64,000 nt of DNA from Pseudomonas sp. 21. GTDB lineage: Bacteria; Pseudomonadota; Gammaproteobacteria; Pseudomonadales; Pseudomonadaceae. The first letter of the stretch is position 1. Each line of letters starts with the position of its first letter. This document shows positions 53,439 through 63,803 of the stretch, piece after piece. Under the pieces are notes generated by a model, which did no database searches, had not been told where the DNA came from, and saw only the letters and a list, made by a program, of their open reading frames with translations. Made by a program: the position numbers and the translations under genes. The stretch lies in contig NZ_JYOA01000004.1 of assembly GCF_000955805.1 (NCBI RefSeq), forward strand, positions 62,001 through 126,000. Reading direction: 5' to 3'.

Positions 53439-53714
53439 CTAGCGGCGAACGATGAAGCCGGTGATGCCCTGGGGCGTCATCGGCTGCAACTCCACCGCCG
53501 TCACCCTGGCCTTCACCGGGCCGCGCGCCAGCCACTTCTCCAGTTCGCGCACCGCGTCTTCCTCACCTTCAATCAACAGCTCGACGCGCTCATCCTCGAG
53601 GTTGCGAATCCAGCCGTCGATGTCCAGGCGCTCGGCCTGCTCCTGGGTGCTCTGGCGGTAGTAAACACCCTGCACCTTGCCGCTGATGTAGCCATGCAGA
53701 CAGATCCTCGCCAT
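53439..53714 (-). CDS. acyP: Acylphosphatase
   Basis: A 91-residue acylphosphatase. The catalytic arginine is in the family loop HGYISGKVQGVYYRQ (about residues 6-20), and the asparagine in DGWIRNLEDERVEL follows. It hydrolyses acyl phosphates. The ATG at 53714 overlaps the stop of the upstream thioredoxin gene (TGATG). It ends 3 bp from the convergent lipoprotein gene. Confidence 0.92.
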   Translation of the reverse strand: MARICLHGYISGKVQGVYYRQSTQEQAERLDIDGWIRNLEDERVELLIEGEEDAVRELEKWLARGPVKARVTAVELQPMTPQGITGFIVRR

Positions 53715-54184
53715 CACTGCTTCTCCTCGCGCAATGCACTCAGGCGCGCCTGCAGGCCGGCGGCGGTCTGCTCACCGAGCAACTGCTCACGCATCTTGCC
53801 CTCAGGGTCGACGATGTAGGTTACAGGCAGCGCTTCGCTGCGCGGCAGGCTGTAGCGCGGCGCAGGGTCGTCGGCCAGCACGGTGTACTGCACGCCCAGG
53901 GCCTGCGAGGCCTTCGCCAGGTCCGCGTTGCGCAGTCCATCGAAGTTCACCCCCAGCACCCGGAAACCCTTCGCCTTGCCCTCCTCAGCCAGATGATTCA
54001 GCTCGGGAATTTCCTTGCGGCAGGGTGCGCACCACTCCGCCCAGTAATTAATAACTAGCCACTGGCCATCCACACTCTTAGCGGGTACTTTCTGTCCATG
54101 CTGATCGGTGCCATAGTCCGCCGAGCACCCGGCCAGGATCAGGCCGGCCATCAAGCCCATCACAATACGGAGCCGCACTCCCAT
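53714..54184 (-). CDS. TlpA-like thioredoxin-fold lipoprotein
   Basis: A 156-residue lipoprotein with lipobox LILAGC (cysteine near residue 18) and a thioredoxin fold with the redox motif WCAPCRKE (about residues 50-57) and a cis-proline in ALPVTYIVDPEG. It is likely a periplasmic thiol-disulfide protein, possibly assisting cytochrome or lipoprotein maturation. The start at 54184 has GAGGA eight bases upstream; the frame is open to 54313. It matches PA0953. Confidence 0.86.
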   Translation of the reverse strand: MGVRLRIVMGLMAGLILAGCSADYGTDQHGQKVPAKSVDGQWLVINYWAEWCAPCRKEIPELNHLAEEGKAKGFRVLGVNFDGLRNADLAKASQALGVQYTVLADDPAPRYSLPRSEALPVTYIVDPEGKMREQLLGEQTAAGLQARLSALREEKQ

Positions 54185-54214
54185 GCCTTCAATCCTCGTG
54201 TATGCGGGGTGGTC

Positions 54215-55624
54215 ATGATGCTCGATGCCCTGCGCCTGGAGGTGCCGGACATCCTCGAAGAAGACGCCGAGGCAATGAGCAACCTGGCGGTCAGGCTCCA
54301 GGAATCGCGGCAACAGCCCCTGCAGGAAGGCCTGCAGAAGGCGTTGGGCACGCTGTTTCGCCTCAACCGATGCGCGCTGACCTTACTGGAAAGACAACGC
54401 GCCCTGCAAAGCCTCAGCGAAGAATACCGGCATTACGAACGGCTGATCCGCCAGGAAAAGGCCCCGCCGGCGCTCTTCGTGCACTTCTGCAGCGAACTCG
54501 CCGCCGGCTTCAAGCGCCTGCTGCTGCAGATCCTGCACGGCCGCAAACCGTCGCGGCCGCACATGGCCTGGTGCCTGTACATGGCCCAGCACTTCCTCGC
54601 CCAGGCCCTGCTGCGTCACTACCAGCAGTACCAGCAGCCACCGGGCAGTTTATGGCGCGATAGCCACCTGCTGTACTGGATCGGCGAGCACCAGGAGTGC
54701 CTGGACGAACCGGTGGCGGCGGCATTCGACCCGATCCCGGCCGGCACCTTGCGCGGGCTGTACCAGCAGATCCTGCTGCTGGCCCTGAGCAACCCGTTCC
54801 ACCTGACCGAGGGCGAAGCCCCCCAGCTGTTCTCGGCCCTGGCGCCCCTGGCCGCGCTGAGCCGCCTGCTGCCCTGGGACGACGAGGAACAGGAAGGCTT
54901 CGTCGTCGACCTGGGTTCGGACGAGCCCTGCCTTGCAGTTGAACAGGCCGCTGATGCACCGGCCGATCAACTGCGCCGGCTGGAACTGGGCGCCCTGCTG
55001 ATTGCCCTGCACGACCCGGCGCCACTGCGCCGCCTGGACCAGGGCGTGCTGCTGGAGCGCGTACGACACCATTGGCTTGGACACCAGACGCGCCGTCATG
55101 AGCGTGCCGAACAGCAGGGTACCTGCCGTGTCGTCGTCGGCCTGCCGGCCATTCAGCAGCACCTGCTGGACAGTTCGGCCAGCCCCTGCCGGGAAGCGGC
55201 CCTGATGGACGCCAGCGCAGGCGGCGCCCGTATTCTCTGCACCGGCCAGCACGCCGGGCAGTTGCCGGTTGGCCAGTTGCTGCTGATCCCCGGCAATGGC
55301 GGCACGCCGACCCTCGCCGTGGTGCGCTGGCGGCACCTCAACAACGAAGGACTGCACCTCGGCCTGCGCTACCTTAAAGGCCTTCCCCGTCCGGTCTGGC
55401 TGCGCCGCGCACCTGACGCGCAGCGTCACCCGGGCGTCCTGCAGAGTACGCCGGAGCCGGGCAACGGCTGGTATCACGGTCTCTGGGTAGCCCAGGGGCA
55501 GTTCGTCGAAGGCGAGAACCTGTGGCTGCAACTGGCCAGCTTCGACAACCAGACCATATTGCCGCTGCCCGTAGCCAACCTCAGCACGCCATTGGTAGCT
55601 CGCCACCCGCTGCGCCTGGCCTGA
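54215..55624 (+). CDS. Conserved protein with a PilZ-like C-terminal domain
   Basis: A 469-residue protein. The N-terminal 340 residues are mostly helical (LQESRQQPLQEGLQKALGTLFRLNR and similar) with no known motif. Near residue 293 is RRHER, an RxxxR motif, and near residue 334 is DASAGGARI, a DxSxxG motif, followed by beta-strand residues ending AVVRWRH and GLHLGLRYL. RxxxR and DxSxxG are the c-di-GMP-binding signature of PilZ domains. They are about 35 residues apart here, close to what the fold expects. The binding assignment is inferred; the gene matches PA0952, annotated as hypothetical. Confidence 0.72.
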   Translation: MMLDALRLEVPDILEEDAEAMSNLAVRLQESRQQPLQEGLQKALGTLFRLNRCALTLLERQRALQSLSEEYRHYERLIRQEKAPPALFVHFCSELAAGFKRLLLQILHGRKPSRPHMAWCLYMAQHFLAQALLRHYQQYQQPPGSLWRDSHLLYWIGEHQECLDEPVAAAFDPIPAGTLRGLYQQILLLALSNPFHLTEGEAPQLFSALAPLAALSRLLPWDDEEQEGFVVDLGSDEPCLAVEQAADAPADQLRRLELGALLIALHDPAPLRRLDQGVLLERVRHHWLGHQTRRHERAEQQGTCRVVVGLPAIQQHLLDSSASPCREAALMDASAGGARILCTGQHAGQLPVGQLLLIPGNGGTPTLAVVRWRHLNNEGLHLGLRYLKGLPRPVWLRRAPDAQRHPGVLQSTPEPGNGWYHGLWVAQGQFVEGENLWLQLASFDNQTILPLPVANLSTPLVARHPLRLA

Positions 55625-55694
55625 TTGTCGAATTTGGGAGAGATATCACAGGCAAGATCGGCAGTAAGCCCGGAATGCCTGGACGCCACCTCCC

Positions 55695-55700
55695 TATAAT
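55695..55700 (+). promoter_or_regulatory. Perfect -10 hexamer TATAAT
   Basis: TATAAT lies 110 bp upstream of the 131-residue gene. The matching -35 (GGAATG, 17 bp away) is poor, so an activator or another sigma factor could be needed. Confidence 0.3.
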
Positions 55701-55809
55701 TCGAACGTTCGTCCTGATTCTCGGGACGACTCTCGCTCGCCGATTATTCAGCGGCCTTCAGAATGCGACTGGCGCCATGCACGCCAGCCTCCATCGACAG
55801 GACAGCCCG

Positions 55810-56205
55810 ATGCAGCCTACAGACCAGCTTGTCAGCAAGGTTCCCAGCCATATTGTCGCCAGCGCACGGCCGGCCAATGCGGCCAACGGGGGACGACTGG
55901 TCGACTTCAATGTCGCGGTCTGGCTACATTTGCCCGGCGTGGCGGAACTGCCGGTGACGCTGCTGCTCAGCTACCGTGATGGCGAGCGCAGCCGGGAAGT
56001 GGTGATCGACCATGGCACGGTCAACAAGCAGAGCCGCATCCTGCTGTCTGCCGTAGCCCGGCTGCCGTTTTCACAGCGGATCGAGGATGCGCAGATCAAG
56101 CTGCGCGCAGCCATTCCCCTGTCGCGGGTAATCGCCGAGGAAGTCTTCATGCAGGCGGTGGAACAGCAGGCCGGCGCAACGCGTCCGGTAGCCACCAGCC
56201 TCTGA
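55810..56205 (+). CDS. Conserved hypothetical protein, 131 residues
   Basis: Not recognised. The protein is rich in beta-strand-like segments (FNVAVWLHLPGVAELPVTLLLSYRD, REVVIDHGTV) with a charged helix at the end (RIEDAQIKLRAAIPLSRVIAEEVFMQ). It has no signal peptide or membrane span. It starts ATG at 55810; the frame runs further upstream without likeness to a protein. It converges with a 65-residue gene 5 bp away and appears between PA0952 and PA0951 homologues. Confidence 0.6.
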   Translation: MQPTDQLVSKVPSHIVASARPANAANGGRLVDFNVAVWLHLPGVAELPVTLLLSYRDGERSREVVIDHGTVNKQSRILLSAVARLPFSQRIEDAQIKLRAAIPLSRVIAEEVFMQAVEQQAGATRPVATSL

Positions 56206-56209
56206 AGGC

Positions 56210-56407
56210 TCAGCCCAGCTGACGCACCAGCGTATCGTCGTCCGACGACTCGACAGCGGCGGGTTCGGCAGCTTCCTGAGCAACGGACGGCAGGAGCGAT
56301 TCGGGCCAGCTGCTGAACTGCAGACCAGTGATTCTATTCAACCGCTCCAGGGCGCTCGTCAGATCGCGCTGGTGCAGATGTACTACGTTGTTCTGGTCTT
56401 TTTTCAT
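56210..56407 (-). CDS. Small conserved hypothetical protein, 65 residues
   Basis: Unrecognised. It starts MKKDQNNVVHLHQRDLTSALERLNRITGL in outline, an amphipathic helix, and ends in an acidic tail (ESSDDDTLVRQLG). The ribosome-binding site is weak, so it may be transcribed from an upstream AT-rich stretch at 56400-56530. An alternative start upstream (56506) has no support. Confidence 0.5.
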   Translation of the reverse strand: MKKDQNNVVHLHQRDLTSALERLNRITGLQFSSWPESLLPSVAQEAAEPAAVESSDDDTLVRQLG

Positions 56408-56564
56408 GGATTCGCTGGCCCTGGAGGAACTTCTAAAGGACTCCTGTGTCCTGAATCCTCCATAGCCAGAACTGTGCCAATTCTGAAATAGCCAGAAATG
56501 GCGCATTTCTGAAGTGGTACAAAGTCGTCAAAGAATCAGATTCGCCGCAAACTGACGTTTTCCG

Positions 56565-57794
56565 TCACTCGGAATGTGACGGCTTCAACCATTTCGCCAG
56601 ACTGTCCCCGAACAGCTCTTGCCGATCGGCCTGATAGCGCGCCAGCGTTTCACGCAATTCAGGGTACCAGGGCTCGTCCAGCTCGGCCGGCAAGGCTTCC
56701 AGGCAAGGCAACGGCCAGGGGCTGCGGTTGAGCAGGTGATGCAGGCTGTAGCTGCCCAGGTCGCGGCACAGCACCCAGGCGGCGGTGGTCGAGCCGGCAC
56801 GGCAGACCAGTTGCTCGCCCTCGAGAAAATCCAGCACTTCTTCCCACTCGTCTTCCGGCAGCAACCAACCGGCGCGGTGCAGATGCACCAGGCGCGTCGG
56901 CAGGCCGTGGCGCTGACGGTCGAAGAACACCCGCAGCACGCCGAGGATCACCAGCAGACGCGGCAGGGCGCGGCGGCGCCAGAGCCGGGTCGAGGACAGG
57001 TTGCAGACCAGCTCGGCACCGAACAGCACGATCAGCCAGGACAGATACACCCAGAGCAGGAACAGCGGCACGGTGGCAAAGGCACCGTAGATCAGCTTGT
57101 AGCCGGGGAAGAAGCTCACATAGAAGCCGAACAGCGACTTCGCCGCTTCGAACAGGATCGACGTGAAGACACCACCCGCCAGCGCGTGCAGGAACGGCAC
57201 CCGCGCATTGGGCACCGCCGCATAGATCAGGGTGAAGGCCGCCACGCTGGCCAGCAGCGGCATGAACTTCAGCAGCATCGCCGCCCCCGGCAACGCATGG
57301 GGCCCGGAGAGCAGCGATAGCGAAGTGATGTAGGTGGACACGGCGAAACCGGTGCCCAGCAGCAGCGGGCCAAGGCTGAGGATCGCCCAGTACAGCAGGA
57401 ATCGAGTCACCCCCCGGCGCGGCTGGCGCACGCGCCAGATGGCATTGAAGGCCTTCTCGATGGTCACCAGCATGGTGAAGGCGGTGACCGCCAGGAAAGC
57501 CACGCCCAGCCAGGTCAGATGCCGCGCCTGCACTGTGAAGTTGCGCAGGTAGGCTTCCACCGCCTCGCCGGTGGACGGCACGAAGTTGCGGAACACGAAC
57601 AGCTGGATGCGCTCGCCCATGCCCTCGAAGGCCGGCACGGCCGAGAGCATGGCGAAGGTCACCGTCATCATCGGGACGACCGCGAACAGCGTGGTGTAGG
57701 TCAGGGCCGCGGCGCTGTTGGGCGCTTTGTCGGCCAGGAAGCGCTGGACCAGATAACGGCCGAATTCGACCAGGCCCTGCAAGCGTTCGTGCAT
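56565..57794 (-). CDS. YihY/UPF0761-family inner-membrane protein
   Basis: A 409-residue protein. Residues about 20-290 form the YihY domain with six predicted spans and the family blocks [21 protein letters not shown] and [26 protein letters not shown] in outline. A soluble C-terminal extension of about 120 residues follows. Older annotation called the family ribonuclease BN, which is now considered wrong. The function is unknown. It matches PA0951. Confidence 0.85.
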   Translation of the reverse strand: MHERLQGLVEFGRYLVQRFLADKAPNSAAALTYTTLFAVVPMMTVTFAMLSAVPAFEGMGERIQLFVFRNFVPSTGEAVEAYLRNFTVQARHLTWLGVAFLAVTAFTMLVTIEKAFNAIWRVRQPRRGVTRFLLYWAILSLGPLLLGTGFAVSTYITSLSLLSGPHALPGAAMLLKFMPLLASVAAFTLIYAAVPNARVPFLHALAGGVFTSILFEAAKSLFGFYVSFFPGYKLIYGAFATVPLFLLWVYLSWLIVLFGAELVCNLSSTRLWRRRALPRLLVILGVLRVFFDRQRHGLPTRLVHLHRAGWLLPEDEWEEVLDFLEGEQLVCRAGSTTAAWVLCRDLGSYSLHHLLNRSPWPLPCLEALPAELDEPWYPELRETLARYQADRQELFGDSLAKWLKPSHSE

Positions 57795-57920
57795 GAAGTG
57801 TCCTTTGGCTGCACTGAAAAAAACCGTCCTCGTAGATCGCGGCGAACGACAGCGGTTCAGTCCAGTCCGAGGAGGCGGTTAGAATAGCCGCCACTTCATC
57901 GGCCTTGCGAGTCCCGGCAC

Positions 57921-58867
<947 letters not shown>

Positions 58868-59287
58868 ATGGCCCGCAAGAACAAACCGCTGCCGCCCATG
58901 GAATGGCTCAAACCCCGGCTGGCCGCCAGCCGCGCGGTCGCACTCGGCAGCTTCATCGGGCTGATCCTGCTCATCGTCATCTGGGACCTGCTGTTCGCCG
59001 ATGCCCACGGTGGCGCGCACTGGGTGCCTTGGGCCTTCCTGGGCTTCAAGCTGCTGCCGCTGCTGGTGGTGGCACCGGGCATCCTGATCGGCAGCGCGCG
59101 CGGCCATGCCTGGGCGTGCTACGTGATCAACCTGTACTTCATCCTCGGCGTGCTCAACGCCTTCGATCCCAACCACGCCATCTTCGGCTGGGCGGAGATC
59201 ATCCTCAGCGTGTCGCTGTTCTGTTCGGCGCTGATGTACACGCGCTGGCGCTTCCAGTACGACCGCAAGCTCGCTGGCGAGAGTTGA
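58868..59287 (+). CDS. DUF2069-type inner-membrane protein
   Basis: A 139-residue membrane protein with about four spans (residues about 20-40, 55-75, 80-98 and 103-125). The sequence, including ASRAVALGSFIGLILLIVIW and YVINLYFILGVLNAFDP, fits the DUF2069 family. The function is unknown. It starts one base after the wrbA stop, in the arsC-wrbA operon, and matches PA0948. Confidence 0.82.
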   Translation: MARKNKPLPPMEWLKPRLAASRAVALGSFIGLILLIVIWDLLFADAHGGAHWVPWAFLGFKLLPLLVVAPGILIGSARGHAWACYVINLYFILGVLNAFDPNHAIFGWAEIILSVSLFCSALMYTRWRFQYDRKLAGES

Positions 59288-59290
59288 CCG

Positions 59291-59968
59291 GTGCGGTTGC
59301 TGCTTCTACCTGGGCTTAATGGCAGCAACCGTCTATTCACCCCTCTACTGCCTCATCTGCCAGCCAACCTGACCGTGGAATGTCTTGAACTGCCTGAAGA
59401 GGGTGCCCAGGACTACCCGAGCCTGGCGGACGCACTACAACCCAAGTTGGGAAGTACTCCCTTCGTGCTGCTGGGCGAATCATTCTCCGGCCCCCTGGCC
59501 AGAATGCTCGCCCAACGCTCTCCAGCAGGGTTGCGAGGAATCGTTTTCGCCGCCACCTTCGCCGAACGGCCGAGCCCGCTGCTTCGCCTGCTCCAGTTCC
59601 TTCCTCTGCCGCCAGCCGCTCTGCTAGCCCAGCGCAGATTGATTCGTCAGTTCTGTGTGGGGCGGAGTGCTTCGGAAGCGCTGGTGAATTTGGTCGCTGA
59701 TGAAGTCCGCCGACTGCCAGCAGCACAGATTCAGGCGCGTCTGAAGGTGCTGGCCCAACTTCGCAAATCGACCTCGCCACTGAGAACTCCCTGCCTGAGC
59801 CTGGTGCCGCTGAACGACCAACTGGTGAGCATGCGCGCACGAGCCAGCGTTGCCGCCGGCTGCGAAAACATCAGGACGAAGGAAATTACCGGCCCGCACT
59901 TTCTGCTGCAAAGCAGACCTGAACCCTGTGCGGCCGCCATCGCGGCGTTTCTGAATGAGCTGAGCTGA
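59291..59968 (+). CDS. Alpha/beta hydrolase, probably acquired
   Basis: A 225-residue alpha/beta hydrolase. LLLPGLNG is the early oxyanion strand, LLGESFSGPLA (about residues 70-80) the nucleophile elbow, and TGPHFLLQ the catalytic-histidine segment near residue 206. The elbow reads G-E-S-F-S-G, so the last glycine of GxSxG is serine. The start is GTG at 59291, 3 bp after the DUF2069 stop. Its base and codon use are less GC-biased than its neighbours, and I do not recall a gene in this place in PAO1. Confidence 0.72.
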   Translation: MRLLLLPGLNGSNRLFTPLLPHLPANLTVECLELPEEGAQDYPSLADALQPKLGSTPFVLLGESFSGPLARMLAQRSPAGLRGIVFAATFAERPSPLLRLLQFLPLPPAALLAQRRLIRQFCVGRSASEALVNLVADEVRRLPAAQIQARLKVLAQLRKSTSPLRTPCLSLVPLNDQLVSMRARASVAAGCENIRTKEITGPHFLLQSRPEPCAAAIAAFLNELS

Positions 59969-59977
59969 AACCGGGGC

Positions 59978-60682
59978 CTACCAGCCCATGGTTTCCTTGA
60001 GGAAAGGAATGGTCAGCTTGCGCTGGGCCTGCAGCGAGGCCTTGTCCAGCTCGTCCAGCAGGTCGAAGAGGAACTGCATGCTGCGCGCGCCGCGGGTGAG
60101 GATGAAGCGCCCCACTTCGTCGGTCAGGTGCAGGCCACGGCGCGACGCGCGCAACTGAAGGGCGCGCAGCTTCTCGTCGTCGGTCAGCGGGTGCAGCTGG
60201 AAGATCAGCGAGAGCGTCAGGCGGGACTTCAGGTCCGGCAGCTTCACCCCCAGCTCGCGCGGCGACACCGAGGCCGACAGCAGCAGCTTGCGACCGGAAT
60301 CGCGCAGGCGGTTGAACAGGTGGAACAGCGCCTCTTCCCATTCGCGCTTGCCGGCCAGGGCGTCGAGATCGTCCAGGCACACCAGCTCGCGCTGTTCGAG
60401 GTTGTCGAAGATTTCCGGGCCGTAGGCCACCAGATCGGCCATCGGCAGGTAGACCGACGGTTCGCCCAACTGCTCGGAGCGAATGCACGCAGCCTGCAGC
60501 AAGTGGCTGCGGCCCACGCCCTCGGCGCCCCAGAGATAGATCAGGCTTTCCGTCCACCCTGCCTCGGGCTCGCACAGACGCTCGACATAGCCGAGCGCCG
60601 CGGCGTTGGCACCGGGGTAGTAGTTGGCGAACGTTGCGTCATCGCGCAGACGTACGCTGAGTGGGAGCTGCATAGGAGTCAT
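59978..60682 (-). CDS. hda: DnaA regulatory inactivator Hda
   Basis: A 234-residue AAA+ protein homologous to the ATPase core of DnaA. Hda with the DNA-loaded clamp stimulates ATP hydrolysis by DnaA. The N-terminal clamp-binding motif QLPLSV is at about residues 4-9, the Walker A-like loop is in YLWGAEGVGRSHLLQAA, and sensor residues follow. The start at 60682 adds three residues before the conserved MQLPLSV; 60673 is also possible. It converges with the alpha/beta hydrolase gene. Confidence 0.88.
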   Translation of the reverse strand: MTPMQLPLSVRLRDDATFANYYPGANAAALGYVERLCEPEAGWTESLIYLWGAEGVGRSHLLQAACIRSEQLGEPSVYLPMADLVAYGPEIFDNLEQRELVCLDDLDALAGKREWEEALFHLFNRLRDSGRKLLLSASVSPRELGVKLPDLKSRLTLSLIFQLHPLTDDEKLRALQLRASRRGLHLTDEVGRFILTRGARSMQFLFDLLDELDKASLQAQRKLTIPFLKETMGW

Positions 60683-60827
60683 GCCGGGCCGGGCGTTTCT
60701 TCAATCGCTTGGGGTGGGCCTTGGTGACTGAAAGTTTATCCAAATCAGAAGGATAACGCAGCTACCACGTGCGACTCAGAGCCACCGGCGCCAGGAAGCG
60801 GGACTTTGCCCGCTTCCGCAGGGCTCA

Positions 60828-61868
60828 TTACCAGTGGAAGCGCAGGGTGTTCTGCGCCGGCACGGCCGCGTTCGGCACCGCTTGGCCATTGGCGTCGACC
60901 GCCGGTTGCGCAGGCTCGGCCGGGGCCTCCTGCAGGCGGGCCAGTGCCAATTGCGCACGCAGTTGCTCGGTGCTGGCAGTCACGCGGTAGACGAGCTTGT
61001 TACCCTGGACCTCCACCAGCTTGGCACCCATCGGCTCCAGCAGGCGCGAGACTTCGGCGTAACGGGCCAGGTCGGCGCCCTCGATCTGCAGGACCTGGGC
61101 CGAAGCCGAGCCGGCCGAACCGACGAAACGCTGCGACAGGCGCTGGGACACGCCGAGCATCACCGCATCGGCCAGCGCGTCCGGGGTATCGCCCTGGGCC
61201 TGGCCCTGTTCACGGCTGTCGCCCATCCACACGCGCCAGGTGGCGGTCCACTTGCCGTCGGCTTCCTTGGCGTCCACCGCCAGCAGGGCATCGGCGCCAT
61301 AGCGTTCGGAGGCGGCCTTCAGAGCGTCAGGCTGCGCGGCGTTGAGGTTCTCCGGAGTACCGACCTGCTGCTCGCTGAGATCGGCCATCGGCAGACGCAG
61401 CGGCAGGCCACGGCGCTGGGCGGCACGGTTCAGCGGGGCAGAGGCTTCCTGGCTATCACCCACCAGGCTGCTGCCGTTGGCGCTTTCGTTCAGCCACCAG
61501 GCCAGCACGCTCGGGCGGCTGGCGCCCCAGACCGGCAGGCCGGCCTGGCGCAGGGCGTTGTCGGTGGCGGTCGGGTCGAAGTCCACCACCAGCGCCATGG
61601 GCGGGCCGTTCTCGAAGCCGTACTGGCTGATCAGTTGCTGCGGATCCTTGAAGTAACCGGCCAGCGCCGGGCTCTGCGCGGCGCTGGCGTTGCCGGTCAG
61701 GCGCAGCACCAGGGTCTGCAGGGCGCGGGTCAGGCCGGCATTGCGCTCGTCCGGCTGCTGGGAAGCGACCGGTTCGTGCACCTGGTACAGGTTGCCCAGC
61801 GTTTCAGCGAAGGACGGCAGGCTGAACAGCGTCAGGCAGAGGATCAACAGGCGGGCGGTCAGGCGCAT
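60828..61868 (-). CDS. DUF2066-family periplasmic protein
   Basis: A 346-residue protein with a signal peptide ([19 protein letters not shown], cleavage near 21), beta/alpha segments in the middle ([22 protein letters not shown]), and a C-terminal helix. It matches the DUF2066 family that accompanies purM in Pseudomonas (PA0946). The function is unknown. It is divergent from purM, with 213 bp between. Confidence 0.82.
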   Translation of the reverse strand: MRLTARLLILCLTLFSLPSFAETLGNLYQVHEPVASQQPDERNAGLTRALQTLVLRLTGNASAAQSPALAGYFKDPQQLISQYGFENGPPMALVVDFDPTATDNALRQAGLPVWGASRPSVLAWWLNESANGSSLVGDSQEASAPLNRAAQRRGLPLRLPMADLSEQQVGTPENLNAAQPDALKAASERYGADALLAVDAKEADGKWTATWRVWMGDSREQGQAQGDTPDALADAVMLGVSQRLSQRFVGSAGSASAQVLQIEGADLARYAEVSRLLEPMGAKLVEVQGNKLVYRVTASTEQLRAQLALARLQEAPAEPAQPAVDANGQAVPNAAVPAQNTLRFHW

Positions 61869-62081
61869 GGCGGGTTCTCGCGCAGGAAAACGAAGGCGCC
61901 GTCGACAAACGCGACGGCAAGGAAGGCCTATACCTTAAACAGCCGTCCGGCCAGCGGCAACAGCGCGAGATGGCCGCTGCCGGGCAAGCCTGATAAAATC
62001 CCGCGCCTCCCGCGCAGGCCGGGAAGCGCGAACGGCGCACCCGGCGGCAAGACGAATCATCCCTTCTATAGGCCTGGATTT

Positions 62082-63143
62082 ATGAGCAACAAGCAACCCT
62101 CGTTGAGCTACAAGGACGCCGGTGTGGACATCGACGCCGGCGAAGCCCTGGTCGAACGCATCAAAGGCGTCGCCAAGCGCACCGCACGTCCTGAAGTGAT
62201 GGGAGGCCTGGGTGGCTTTGGCGCTCTGTGCGAAATCCCGGCCGGCTACAAGCAACCCGTACTGGTCTCCGGCACCGATGGCGTCGGCACCAAGCTGCGC
62301 CTGGCGCTGAACCTGAACAAGCACGACAGCATCGGCCAGGACCTGGTCGCCATGTGCGTGAACGACCTGGTCGTGTGCGGCGCCGAGCCGCTGTTCTTCC
62401 TCGACTACTACGCCACCGGCAAGCTCAATGTCGACGTGGCTGCCACCGTGATCACCGGCATCGGCGCCGGCTGCGAGCTGGCCGGCTGCTCCCTGGTCGG
62501 TGGTGAAACCGCCGAGATGCCGGGCATGTACGAAGGCGAAGACTACGACCTGGCCGGCTTCTGCGTCGGCGTGGTGGAAAAGTCCGAGATCATCGACGGC
62601 TCGAAAGTGGTCGCCGGCGACGCCCTGATCGCCCTGCCCTCCTCCGGCCCGCACTCCAACGGCTACTCGCTGATCCGCAAGATCATCGAAGTCTCCGGTG
62701 CCGACATCGAAGCCACCCAGCTGAACGGCCAGCCCCTGGCCGACCTGCTGATGGCCCCGACCCGCATCTACGTGAAGCCGCTGCTGCAGCTGATCAAGCA
62801 GACCGGCGCGGTCAAGGCCATGGCCCACATCACCGGCGGCGGCCTGCTGGACAACATTCCGCGCGTACTGCCGGACAACGCCCAGGCGGTGGTCGACGTG
62901 GCCAGCTGGCAGCGCCCGGCGGTGTTCGACTGGCTGCAGGAAAAAGGCAACGTCGACGAGACCGAGATGCACCGCGTACTGAACTGCGGCGTGGGCATGG
63001 TCATCTGTGTCGCCCAGGACCAGGTCGAGGCATCCCTGAAGGCCCTGCGTGACGCCGGCGAGCAGCCGTGGGTCATCGGCCGCATCGAGGCTTGCGCCGC
63101 CGACGCCGAGCGCGTGGTCCTGAACAACCTGAAAGGCCACTGA
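62082..63143 (+). CDS. purM: Phosphoribosylformylglycinamidine cyclo-ligase
   Basis: A 353-residue AIR synthetase, purine step five. Typical blocks are [33 protein letters not shown] (ATP binding) and [21 protein letters not shown]. The ATG at 62082 gives [11 protein letters not shown], the P. aeruginosa length. The frame is open far upstream, but over the DUF2066 gene in antisense. The stop overlaps the purN start (TGATG). Confidence 0.97.
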   Translation: MSNKQPSLSYKDAGVDIDAGEALVERIKGVAKRTARPEVMGGLGGFGALCEIPAGYKQPVLVSGTDGVGTKLRLALNLNKHDSIGQDLVAMCVNDLVVCGAEPLFFLDYYATGKLNVDVAATVITGIGAGCELAGCSLVGGETAEMPGMYEGEDYDLAGFCVGVVEKSEIIDGSKVVAGDALIALPSSGPHSNGYSLIRKIIEVSGADIEATQLNGQPLADLLMAPTRIYVKPLLQLIKQTGAVKAMAHITGGGLLDNIPRVLPDNAQAVVDVASWQRPAVFDWLQEKGNVDETEMHRVLNCGVGMVICVAQDQVEASLKALRDAGEQPWVIGRIEACAADAERVVLNNLKGH

Positions 63144-63793
63144 TGTCCACACCTTGCAATGTCGTGGTGCTGATTTCCGGCTCCGGCAGCAACCTGCAAG
63201 CCCTGATCGACAGTCTCGCCGGCGCTGAAACGCCGGCGGTGATCCGCGCGGTGATCTCCAACCGCGCGGACGCCTACGGCCTGGAGCGTGCGCGCCAGGC
63301 CGGCATCGAGACCCGTTTCCTCGACCACAAGGCCTACCCCGACCGCGAAAGCTTCGACGCCGCGCTGATCCAGGCGATTGACGGCTTCGACGCCGATCTC
63401 GTGCTGCTCGCCGGCTTCATGCGCATCCTCAGCGCGGACTTCGTGCGTCACTACCAGGGCCGCCTGCTGAACATCCATCCGTCCCTGTTGCCCAAGTACA
63501 AGGGCCTGCACACCCACCAGCGGGCGCTGGAGGCTGGCGATGCCGAGCACGGCTGCAGCGTACACTTCGTCACCGAGGAACTTGATGGTGGTCCTCTGGT
63601 CGTACAGGCGGCAATCCCGGTAGAGTCTGACGACACGCCGGAAACGCTGGCGCAGCGCGTGCACGTGCAGGAACATGTGATCTATCCGCTGGCCATGCGC
63701 TGGTTCGCCGAAGGCCGAGTCAGGCTGGGCGAACATGGCGCCATGCTGGATGGGGAGCTTCTGCCCGCATCCGGCCATTCGTACCGAACCTAG
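63143..63793 (+). CDS. purN: Phosphoribosylglycinamide formyltransferase
   Basis: A 216-residue folate-dependent transformylase, purine step three. It shows VVLISGSGSNLQALID (phosphate loop, about residues 6-21), the catalytic blocks LAGFMRILS and NIHPSLLPKYKGLHTHQRALEAGD, and HFVTEELDGGPLV. It is translationally coupled to purM through TGATG. Confidence 0.97.
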   Translation: MSTPCNVVVLISGSGSNLQALIDSLAGAETPAVIRAVISNRADAYGLERARQAGIETRFLDHKAYPDRESFDAALIQAIDGFDADLVLLAGFMRILSADFVRHYQGRLLNIHPSLLPKYKGLHTHQRALEAGDAEHGCSVHFVTEELDGGPLVVQAAIPVESDDTPETLAQRVHVQEHVIYPLAMRWFAEGRVRLGEHGAMLDGELLPASGHSYRT

Positions 63794-63803
63794 GAGATTC
63801 GCG

